DNA of 59,736 bases from Hylemonella gracilis ATCC 19624. Its GTDB lineage: Bacteria > Pseudomonadota > Gammaproteobacteria > Burkholderiales > Burkholderiaceae_C. The position numbers and the translations under genes were made by a program. This document shows, piece by piece, positions 52,597-59,736 of the stretch (its first letter is position 1; the number at the start of each line of letters is the position of its first letter). A model generated the notes under the pieces. That model saw only the letters and a program-made list of their open reading frames with translations, ran no database searches and was not told the DNA's origin. The stretch covers positions 1 to 59,736 of the forward strand of contig NZ_AEGR01000082.1 of assembly GCF_000211835.1 (NCBI RefSeq). The letters are read 5' to 3'.

Positions 52597-53645
52597 GGGC
52601 CCCGGCTTTCTTTCGCTTCAGCTTGGCGGCTTGCATCTGGGCCCGAATGTGGGCCTGCATGAGGGGCCACGCCGCCATCCACGTCCCGCGCCAGCAGGTA
52701 CAAGGGGCGTCGCTTGACCTCGTCGTACACCTGGCTCAGGTACTGACCGACGATGCCGATGGAGATCAGCTGGATGCCCGAGAAGAACATCAGCCCCGCC
52801 GCCAGCGTTGGCCAGCCGCGTACATCGCTGCCCCAGATCAGGTGCTCCAAGACGATGTAGAGGCCATAACAGAACGCTACCAGCGAGATCACCGCGCCGA
52901 TGCCGCTCCAAATGCGCAGCGGCAGGGTCGTGAAGGCCATGACGCCGTTGACCGCCAATTGCGCCAGCCGGTGCAGGTTGAAGCTGGAGTGGCCCGAGGC
53001 GCGCTCCGCGGGCGTGAAGGGCAGCCCGATGCTGCGGTAGCCCACCCAGGCGTACAGCCCCTTCATGAAGCGGTTGCGTTCGGGCAGCTGGCGCAACGCG
53101 TCAGCCACCTGACGGTCCAGCAGGCGAAAGTCGCCCGCATGGCGCGGCATGTGAATGGAGGAGCTGAGTTCCATCAGGCCGTAGAAGGCGCCCACGCCCC
53201 AGCGGCGCAGCAGGCTTTCCTTCTCCCGGCTGGCCATCACGCCATACACCATGTCATAGCCCTCGCGCCACAGACGCACCATCTCGGGCAGCATGCTCAG
53301 CGGGTGCTGGTAGTCCGCATCGATCAGGATCACCGCGTCGCCTCGGGCATGTTCGATGCCCGCCGTCAGGGCCACTTCCTTGCCGAAGTTGCGCGCCAGC
53401 GAGAGGTAGCGCAGGCCAGGCCGGGGCAGCAGGGACGCCATGACGCTCTCCGTGGCGTCCGTGCTGCCATCGTTCACGACGATGATTTCATACGACTCGC
53501 ACAGGGGCTTCAGGGCCTGGGCCAAGTCGTCGATGAACGCGGCCAGGTGGCCCGCCTCGTTGTAAGCGGGAACCACGCAAGACAGGACGCTGCGCTCCGG
53601 GCGAGCGACCGGGAAAGCGAGAGAGGTTTGGGGGGCCTGCGCCAT
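52593..53645 (-). CDS. GT2 family polyprenyl-phosphate glycosyltransferase
   Basis: 350-aa membrane-anchored glycosyltransferase of the DPM1/GtrB/ArnC group. The GT-A domain reads VVPAYNEAGHLAAF, VNDGSTDAT and the DXD-type ILIDADYQHP. The acceptor-helix region has GDFRLLDRQVADALRQLPERNRFMKGLYAWVGY, followed by two C-terminal helices (FTTLPLRIWSGIGAVISLVAFCYGLY and TLAAGLMFFSGIQLISIGIVGQYLSQVYDEVKRRP, in part). It would load a sugar onto undecaprenyl phosphate at the cytoplasmic face. It is the first gene of the operon. Confidence 0.9.
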   Translation of the reverse strand: MAQAPQTSLAFPVARPERSVLSCVVPAYNEAGHLAAFIDDLAQALKPLCESYEIIVVNDGSTDATESVMASLLPRPGLRYLSLARNFGKEVALTAGIEHARGDAVILIDADYQHPLSMLPEMVRLWREGYDMVYGVMASREKESLLRRWGVGAFYGLMELSSSIHMPRHAGDFRLLDRQVADALRQLPERNRFMKGLYAWVGYRSIGLPFTPAERASGHSSFNLHRLAQLAVNGVMAFTTLPLRIWSGIGAVISLVAFCYGLYIVLEHLIWGSDVRGWPTLAAGLMFFSGIQLISIGIVGQYLSQVYDEVKRRPLYLLARDVDGGVAPHAGPHSGPDASRQAEAKESRGP

Positions 53646-53710
53646 GCGCGAACCTGGTTATTGGAATTGGGGCGGGAGTGTAGCCGAAGGCCGCTTACCC
53701 GCATGGCTGC

Positions 53711-55447
53711 TCAGGGCGCGGCTTCCTCGCGCAGCAAGGCCAAGGCCGCCAGCGCTTCCGCGTCCGTGCGGTAGAGCCGGTGCGCGGGCGTTTTCGCCCG
53801 CCAGCCCGCGCGCGCCAGGGTTTGCTCCACGGGCAGTTTCATGCCGCTGATGTGCAGCACCACCCGCTGTTCATGCAAATGCTGAGCGATCTTCAGGAAA
53901 GTCTCCGCACCCGTCGCGTCCAGGCGGTTGATGGACTGCGCGAACACGACCAGGTGGCGGGTGTCAGGGTGTGTGTTCAGGTGCTCGACGATGGCCCGCT
54001 CGAATTCCGCCGCGCTGGCGAAATCCAGGGCGGCGTCCATGCGCAAGCCGCTGGTGTGGGGGGCCAGCGGCGGCAGATGCCAGAGATGGCGATCACGCAG
54101 GCTGCCGTCGGGGTGCAGCCCCACTTCGATGATGCGCGGGTGCAGCCGCGTGTAGAGGAAGTGGCCCAGCGAGAGCACGACGCCCGTCAACACGCCCCAG
54201 TAAAGCTGGGGCGCGGCCAGCAGGGTCACGACGAAGGTGAGCGCGGCGATCACCGCCTCTGCCCGGGCCACGCGCCACAGGCGCGCGAACTCGCGGGGCT
54301 TGATCAGCCCGAGCACCGCGGTCACGACGATGGCCGCCAGGACGGCCAGCGGCACGTGGTGCAACACCGGGACAAAGAACAGCAAGGCCAGCAGCACGAC
54401 CACCGCGCTGAACACGGTGGCCCAGCCGGTGCGCGCGCCAGCGTAGAGATTGAGCGCGGAGCGCGAGAAAGAGCTGCTGACCGGGAAGGCGCCCGAGAAG
54501 CCGGCGGCGATCTTGCCCAGGCCTTGGCCGATGAGGTCCTGGTCCTGGTCCCAGCGCGTGCCGCCGCGCTCGTGGTCCACCTTGGCACTGGACGCGGTTT
54601 CCAGGAAGCTGATCAGGGTAATCACCAGGGTAGGCAGCAACAGCGCACCCAGCAACTCCCAGCCCGGCCAGCCTGGCAGGACGAGCGAGGGCAGGCCTGC
54701 GGGCAGGGCGCCCACCACGGCACCACCCAAGGCCTCGTAATGGGAGAGGTAGGACAGTCCGGCCGTGGCCAGCACGGCCACCAGCACCGCCGGAAAGCCG
54801 GGGCGCCAGCGCCGGGCCAGCAGCAGCCAGGCCAGGGTGCTCGCACCAAAGGCCAGTGCTCGCCCGTCGATCGCGCCCAACAGGGCCTGCGGTCCGCCGG
54901 TGAGAAGGTCGAACCAACTCGCCGATCCCTCGGCCGCGGCGCCCAGGCCCAGCAAGGCGCGCACCTGCGAACCGATGATGAGCAGGGCCGCGGCCTGGGT
55001 GAACGCCGTCAGCACCGGCGCGTTGACCACGTTGAGCAGCCAGCCGAAGCGCATGAAGCCCAGCAGCAGCTGCAGCAGGCCCGACAGCAGCGCCAGCCAG
55101 ATGGCCAACTGCACCCATGGCGCCGATCCTGGCTGCAGGCCGGGCACGGCGCCCGCCAGCCCAGCGCCGACCAGCAGGCCGGTGAGCGCCGTGGGGCCGA
55201 CGGCCAGGCGAGTCGAGGAACTGAACAGCACGGCGACGATGGCCGGCAGGATGGCGGCGTAGATGCCCGTCACGGGCGGCATGCCCGCCAGCGTGGCGTA
55301 GGCCACGCTTTGCGGAATCAACATCAGCCCCACGGTCAACCCGGCCAGCGCTTCGCCGCGCAGGAGCGCGCCCGTGAGGCGCGGCCAATTCAGAAAGGGG
55401 AGGAGTACCGGCAGGCGCGCGCGCCAGTGCGCGGAGGGGGAGAGCAT
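53711..55447 (-). CDS. SulP family anion transporter with STAS domain
   Basis: 578-aa transporter from the ATG at 55447 ([14 protein letters not shown]); the codon at 55486 is an alternative. The membrane domain (about residues 10-420, ten to fourteen helices) contains [27 protein letters not shown] cytoplasmic STAS domain (about 435-560) includes [15 protein letters not shown] and [18 protein letters not shown]. Substrates of SulP proteins include sulfate, bicarbonate and dicarboxylates; no adjacent gene points to one. Confidence 0.9.
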   Translation of the reverse strand: MLSPSAHWRARLPVLLPFLNWPRLTGALLRGEALAGLTVGLMLIPQSVAYATLAGMPPVTGIYAAILPAIVAVLFSSSTRLAVGPTALTGLLVGAGLAGAVPGLQPGSAPWVQLAIWLALLSGLLQLLLGFMRFGWLLNVVNAPVLTAFTQAAALLIIGSQVRALLGLGAAAEGSASWFDLLTGGPQALLGAIDGRALAFGASTLAWLLLARRWRPGFPAVLVAVLATAGLSYLSHYEALGGAVVGALPAGLPSLVLPGWPGWELLGALLLPTLVITLISFLETASSAKVDHERGGTRWDQDQDLIGQGLGKIAAGFSGAFPVSSSFSRSALNLYAGARTGWATVFSAVVVLLALLFFVPVLHHVPLAVLAAIVVTAVLGLIKPREFARLWRVARAEAVIAALTFVVTLLAAPQLYWGVLTGVVLSLGHFLYTRLHPRIIEVGLHPDGSLRDRHLWHLPPLAPHTSGLRMDAALDFASAAEFERAIVEHLNTHPDTRHLVVFAQSINRLDATGAETFLKIAQHLHEQRVVLHISGMKLPVEQTLARAGWRAKTPAHRLYRTDAEALAALALLREEAAP

Positions 55448-55683
55448 GGCCGGGATTATTTCAAATTCCCGAATTCGCACCGACACAGGCAGCGCCCGGA
55501 TTCGCGGCGCCAGTCCTGGCCCTGCTGGGTCGGCGGGAGGGCTGGGGGGCTTGTCCTAAAATCCCTGGATTACGCGGTCGCACCTTCAGCGCCGAAAGCG
55601 TCCGTTCCAGCGCGGACTTCCGCTTGGCCTCGCCGCGTCTTTCCCCTTCTTGCCACGTTTGTCCGTCTCACGGCGTCTTCACC

Positions 55684-58600
55684 ATGACCGAAGCCCTCCA
55701 GCAACCCGGCCTTGCCAGTCTGTCCAAGTCCTTTGAACCCGCCGCGCTGGAAGCGCATTGGGGCCCCGAGTGGGAAAAGCGCGGCTACGGCAAGGCGGGT
55801 GTCCGTGGCACGGGCCAGCCCCAGGTCAACGCCCCTTCCTTCGCCATCCAACTGCCGCCGCCCAACGTCACGGGCACGCTGCACATGGGCCATGCCTTCA
55901 ACCAGACCATCATGGACTCGTTGACGCGCTACCACCGCATGCGCGGCCATAACACCCTGTGGGTGCCGGGCACGGACCATGCGGGCATCGCCACCCAGAT
56001 CGTGGTGGAACGCCAGCTGCAGGAGCAGAAGGTCAGCCGCCATGACCTGGGCCGCAAGAACTTCGTCGCCAAGGTCTGGGAGTGGAAGGAAAAGTCGGGC
56101 AACACCATCACCACGCAGATGCGCCGCATGGGTGACAGTGTGGACTGGGACCACGAGTACTTCACGATGGACGAGAAGCTGTCCACCGTCGTGACCGAGA
56201 CCTTCGTGCGCCTCTATGAACAAGGACTGATCTACCGTGGCAAGCGCCTGGTGAACTGGGATCCGGTGCTGCAGTCGGCGGTGTCGGATCTGGAGGTGGA
56301 GAGCACCGAGGCCGAAGGCAAGATGCACTACGTGCTCTACCCTTTCGTCGATGGTCCGCAGACCATCAAGGGCATCGACGGCGCGGCGGATGAGGTGCGC
56401 CCCGGCATGGTGATCGCCACCACCCGGCCCGAGACCATGATGGCCGACGGTGCATTGGCCGTCCACCCGGAAGATGGGCGCTACAAGCACCTCGTGGGCA
56501 AGCGGGTCGTGCTGCCGCTGATGGACCGCACGATTCCGATCATCGCGGACGACTTTGTGGACCGCGCCTTCGGTTCCGGCTGCGTCAAGATCACCGGCGC
56601 GCACGATTTCAACGACTACGCATGCTCGCAGCGCCACGGGCTGCCGCTGATCACCATCTTCACCCTGGACGCCAAGGTCAACGAGAACGGCCCCACGGCC
56701 TACCAGGGCATGGACCGTTTTGATGCCCGCAAGGCCGTGGTGCGCGACTTGGAGATACAAGGCTTCCTGCAGGAGATCAAGGCGCACAAGCTGATGTTGC
56801 CGATCTGCGCACGCACGGGGCAAGTCGTCGAACCCATGCTGACCGATCAATGGTTTGTGGCGATGAGCAAGGTGTCCGACAAGGACCCAGCGGGCAAGAG
56901 CATCGCCCAGAAAGCCATCGACGCCGTGGCCTCGGGCGAGGTCAAGTTCGTGCCCGAGAACTGGGTCAACACCTACAACCAGTGGATGAACAACATCCAG
57001 GACTGGTGCATCAGCCGCCAGCTCTGGTGGGGCCACCAGATTCCGGCCTGGTACACCGACGGAACCCTCATTCACGGCGAGCGTTTCATCGTGGCGCGCA
57101 GCGAGGAAGAAGCCCGTGCCAAGGCCGCCCAGGCGGGGTACACGGGCAGCCTCAAGCGCGACGACGACGTGCTGGACACCTGGTACTCCTCCGCCCTCGT
57201 GCCCTTCAGCACCATGGGCTGGCCCGAGGCGCTGAACGATGCGTCGCCCACCAAGGACTACGACCTCTACCTGCCCAGCACCGTGCTGGTCACCGGCTAC
57301 GACATCATCTTCTTCTGGGTCGCCCGGATGATCATGATGACGACCCACTTCACCGGTCGCGTGCCGTTCAAGCATGTCTACATCCACGGCCTGGTGCGCG
57401 ACGCGCAGGGCAAGAAGATGAGCAAGAGCGAAGGCAATGTGCTCGACCCGGTTGACCTGATCGACGGCATCGCGCTTGCGCCCCTGCTGGACAAGCGCAC
57501 CACCGGCCTGCGCAAGCCCGAAACCGCGCCAGCCGTGCGCAAGAACACCGAGAAGGAATTCCCCGAGGGCATCCCGGCCTACGGCGCCGACGCGCTGCGC
57601 TTCACCTTCGCGGCCCTGGCCTCGCTGGGCCGCAGCATCAACTTCGACAGCAAGCGCTGCGAGGGCTACCGCAACTTCTGCAACAAGCTCTGGAACGCCA
57701 CCCGTTTCGTGCTGATGAACTGCGAAGGCCAGGACTGCGGCCTGAAGGAGCACACCAAGGAGCAGTGCCAGCCTGGCGGTGAGTTCGCGGGCTACATGCA
57801 CTTCAGCCCGGCCGACCGCTGGATCGTTTCCGAATTGCAAAAGGTTGAAACCGCTGTGGCGCAAGGCTTCGCCGAGTACCGCTTGGACAACGTCGCCAAC
57901 ACGATCTACGACTTCGTCTGGAACGAGTTCTGCGACTGGTACCTGGAAATCGCCAAGGTGCAGATCCAGGTCGCGACCCAAAGCGGCAACGAAGCCCAGC
58001 AGCGCGCCACGCGCCGCACCCTGATCCGCACGCTGGAAACCATCCTGCGCCTGGCGCATCCCATCATCCCCTTCATCACCGAGGAACTGTGGCAGAAGGT
58101 GGCCCCCGTGGCGGGCCGCTGGCCGGCCGCGTCCGAGGCGTCGGTCAGCGTGGCCGACTATCCCGTCAGCCAGCCCGAGCGCATCGACGACAAGGCCGTG
58201 GCCGAGGTGGCCCGCCTCAAGCAGTTCGTCGACGCTTGCCGCAACCTGCGCGGCGAGATGAACGTCTCGCCCTCGACCCGCCTGCCGCTCTACGCGCTGG
58301 CTGCCAGCGCGGGCGACGCCGATTTCTTGCGGCAATGGGCGCCAGTGCTGCAGTCCCTGGCCAAGTTGAGCGAGCTGCGGGTCTTCACCGCCGAAGCCGA
58401 ATGGGCCGCCGCCGCCCAAGCCGCGCCGGTGGCCGTGGTGGGCGAGGCGCGCTTGTGCCTGCACATGGAGATCGACGTCGCCGCCGAGAAGGCCCGCCTG
58501 GGCAAGGAGGCGGCGCGCTTGCAGGGCGAAATCACCAAGGCCGCGGCCAAGCTGGGCAACGAGGCCTTCGTGGCCAAGGCCCCGCCGGCGGTGATCGAGC

Positions 58601-58686
58601 AGGAAAAGAAGCGCGTGGCGGACTTCACGGCCACGCTGTCCAAGATCCAGGCCCAGCTGGGGCAACTGGAAAAAGTCGCGTCATGA
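55684..58686 (+). CDS. valS: Valyl-tRNA synthetase
   Basis: 1000-aa class I aminoacyl-tRNA synthetase. Start ATG 55684 ([19 protein letters not shown]). The HIGH signature appears as HMGH in [18 protein letters not shown] and the KMSKS as [14 protein letters not shown]. The editing CP1 domain ([22 protein letters not shown]) is intact. The C-terminal coiled-coil arm (about residues 930-1000) ends LGQLEKVAS. Length and architecture are standard. galU follows 55 bp downstream. Confidence 0.97.
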   Translation: MTEALQQPGLASLSKSFEPAALEAHWGPEWEKRGYGKAGVRGTGQPQVNAPSFAIQLPPPNVTGTLHMGHAFNQTIMDSLTRYHRMRGHNTLWVPGTDHAGIATQIVVERQLQEQKVSRHDLGRKNFVAKVWEWKEKSGNTITTQMRRMGDSVDWDHEYFTMDEKLSTVVTETFVRLYEQGLIYRGKRLVNWDPVLQSAVSDLEVESTEAEGKMHYVLYPFVDGPQTIKGIDGAADEVRPGMVIATTRPETMMADGALAVHPEDGRYKHLVGKRVVLPLMDRTIPIIADDFVDRAFGSGCVKITGAHDFNDYACSQRHGLPLITIFTLDAKVNENGPTAYQGMDRFDARKAVVRDLEIQGFLQEIKAHKLMLPICARTGQVVEPMLTDQWFVAMSKVSDKDPAGKSIAQKAIDAVASGEVKFVPENWVNTYNQWMNNIQDWCISRQLWWGHQIPAWYTDGTLIHGERFIVARSEEEARAKAAQAGYTGSLKRDDDVLDTWYSSALVPFSTMGWPEALNDASPTKDYDLYLPSTVLVTGYDIIFFWVARMIMMTTHFTGRVPFKHVYIHGLVRDAQGKKMSKSEGNVLDPVDLIDGIALAPLLDKRTTGLRKPETAPAVRKNTEKEFPEGIPAYGADALRFTFAALASLGRSINFDSKRCEGYRNFCNKLWNATRFVLMNCEGQDCGLKEHTKEQCQPGGEFAGYMHFSPADRWIVSELQKVETAVAQGFAEYRLDNVANTIYDFVWNEFCDWYLEIAKVQIQVATQSGNEAQQRATRRTLIRTLETILRLAHPIIPFITEELWQKVAPVAGRWPAASEASVSVADYPVSQPERIDDKAVAEVARLKQFVDACRNLRGEMNVSPSTRLPLYALAASAGDADFLRQWAPVLQSLAKLSELRVFTAEAEWAAAAQAAPVAVVGEARLCLHMEIDVAAEKARLGKEAARLQGEITKAAAKLGNEAFVAKAPPAVIEQEKKRVADFTATLSKIQAQLGQLEKVAS

Positions 58687-58741
58687 AACACTGGCATGCT
58701 GTTGCCATCAATGTAGGTATCCCTGAAGGAGTGAAGAGCGC

Positions 58742-59635
58742 ATGAGCAATGAGATCAAGACGGCCGTGTTTCCCGTGGCCGGCCTGGGCACCCGTTTTCT
58801 GCCCGCCACCAAGGCCAGCCCCAAGGAGATGCTGCCGGTGGTGGACAAGCCCTTGATTCAGTACGCGGTGGAGGAAGCCTACGCCGCGGGCATCCGCCAC
58901 ATGGTCTTCGTGACGGGGCGCAACAAGCGCGCGATCGAGGACCACTTCGACACCGCCTACGAGCTCGAGAACGAGCTGGAGCACGCGGGCAAGCACGCGC
59001 TGCTGAACTTGGTGAAGGCCATGGCGCCCGACGACCTGTTGTGCTCCTATGTGCGGCAGCCGCGCGCGCTGGGCTTGGGTCATGCCGTGCTCTGCGCCGA
59101 GCACCTCACGGAAGGTGCGCCCTTTGCCGTGCTGCTGGCCGACGATTTGATGATCGGCCCGGACGAAGGTCCCTTGAAGGGGCAGCCCGTGCTGGCCCAA
59201 ATGGCGGACATCTTCCGACGTCAAGGTCGCAGCGTGTTGGCCGTGCAGGAGGTGCCGCAAGACCAAGTCAAGCGTTACGGCATCGTGGCGGGCACGCAGG
59301 CCGGTGACCGGCTGATGCAGATCGAGCGGATCGTGGAAAAACCCGCGCCCGAGAAAGCGCCTTCCCGGCTGGCGGTGTCGGGGCGCTACATCCTCACGCC
59401 CGCGGTGTTCGAGCAAATTCGCCAGCAGCCGCGTGGCACGGGCGGTGAGATCCAGCTGACGGATGGCATCGCGGGCCTGTTGGCCAGCGAGAGCGTGTAC
59501 GCCTACACCTACGCGGGCAAGCGTTATGACTGCGGCAGCAAGGAAGGTTTTCTGCAGGCCACGGTGGAACTGGCCTTGGCGCACCCGGAAGTGGGCGGGA
59601 GCTTCCGCGAGTACCTGAAGACCTTGGCGGTCTGA
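58742..59635 (+). CDS. galU: UTP-glucose-1-phosphate uridylyltransferase GalU
   Basis: 297-aa nucleotidyltransferase making UDP-glucose for envelope polysaccharides and galactose interconversion. The N-terminal nucleotide-binding motif [34 protein letters not shown] (in blocks) is diagnostic; [24 protein letters not shown] and [12 protein letters not shown] follow. AAGGAG lies ten bases before the ATG. About 100 bp beyond the stop contain only short GTGGCT-type repeats and no gene. Confidence 0.96.
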   Translation: MSNEIKTAVFPVAGLGTRFLPATKASPKEMLPVVDKPLIQYAVEEAYAAGIRHMVFVTGRNKRAIEDHFDTAYELENELEHAGKHALLNLVKAMAPDDLLCSYVRQPRALGLGHAVLCAEHLTEGAPFAVLLADDLMIGPDEGPLKGQPVLAQMADIFRRQGRSVLAVQEVPQDQVKRYGIVAGTQAGDRLMQIERIVEKPAPEKAPSRLAVSGRYILTPAVFEQIRQQPRGTGGEIQLTDGIAGLLASESVYAYTYAGKRYDCGSKEGFLQATVELALAHPEVGGSFREYLKTLAV

Positions 59636-59736
59636 GTCCGTTTTTCAGGGTGCGGCTGTTGCCACGCCCTCACACGGGTTTCAGCCCTCGCTGTGGTTGT
59701 GGCTGTGGCTGCGCGAGTTGGGGGAGTGCCAACCGC

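Noticed and set aside
57448-57572. Apparent insertion after the KMSKS motif of valS
   Set aside because: E. coli ValS has an equivalent segment (a LLEKRTG...KRTEKQFP-like block) in the same place, so it is normal for the family.

Overview
The window is a GC-rich (roughly 65%) bacterial chromosome segment. Protein sequences, gene neighbourhoods (plsY/yajQ/murB, rpmBG, ftsK-lolA, queF-yaaA, valS-galU) and the intergenic repeats suggest a betaproteobacterium of the order Burkholderiales, most likely family Comamonadaceae. Genus was not resolved. No rRNA, tRNA, CRISPR array, prophage or transposase was seen.

Layout. 1-9.5 kb: a coniferyl-type aldehyde dehydrogenase, a YitT membrane protein, plsY, a degenerate HD-GYP gene beside the c-di-GMP-binding gene yajQ, murB, a Fur-box-controlled pair (DUF2325 coiled-coil protein plus a small unknown), rpmG/rpmB, a pair of unusual nested stem-loop repeats, and trxB. 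9.7-16.1 kb: a Crp/Fnr regulator, ftsK, lolA, a TerC protein and argH. 16.2-26.1 kb: an Fbp/Afu-type ABC importer behind a Pho-box-like sequence, a hemerythrin, a yefM-yoeB toxin-antitoxin pair, a VOC protein, lldD, dinB and a PAS-containing chemoreceptor. 26.1-27.2 kb: a less GC-rich stretch with one unrecognised gene.

27.2-47.4 kb is the centrepiece, a sugar catabolism locus of about 20 kb. A 13-gene minus-strand array, most of it tightly packed, encodes galactonate dehydratase, KDPGal aldolase and KDGal kinase (De Ley-Doudoroff D-galactose route). It also encodes L-arabonate dehydratase, L-2-keto-3-deoxyarabonate dehydratase and alpha-ketoglutaric semialdehyde dehydrogenase (non-phosphorylating L-arabinose route). 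Between these enzymes lie two complete sugar ABC importers (YtfQ/YtfR/YtfT/YjfF and ChvE/GguA/GguB) whose genes are interleaved. A divergent GbpR-like LysR regulator, an SDR sugar dehydrogenase, an SMP-30 lactonase and an aldose 1-epimerase complete the shared upper steps. D-galactose and L-arabinose share stereochemistry at C1-C4, so one dehydrogenase, lactonase and epimerase could feed both lower branches.

47.5-59.7 kb: a small HTH regulator, 15-bp tandem repeats, queF and yaaA. Then comes a four-gene overlapping operon (GT2 transferase, YdjC/ChbG-type deacetylase, GT-C-like membrane protein, GtrA) that resembles NaxD/Lgm-type lipid A amino-sugar modification loci. A SulP transporter, valS and galU follow.

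The items most worth pursuing are the interleaved dual-sugar locus and its candidate TATCAAT regulon, the lipid A-like modification operon, the paired variable-stem/conserved-core repeats, and the 35-bp perfect Fur palindrome in front of the DUF2325 operon.
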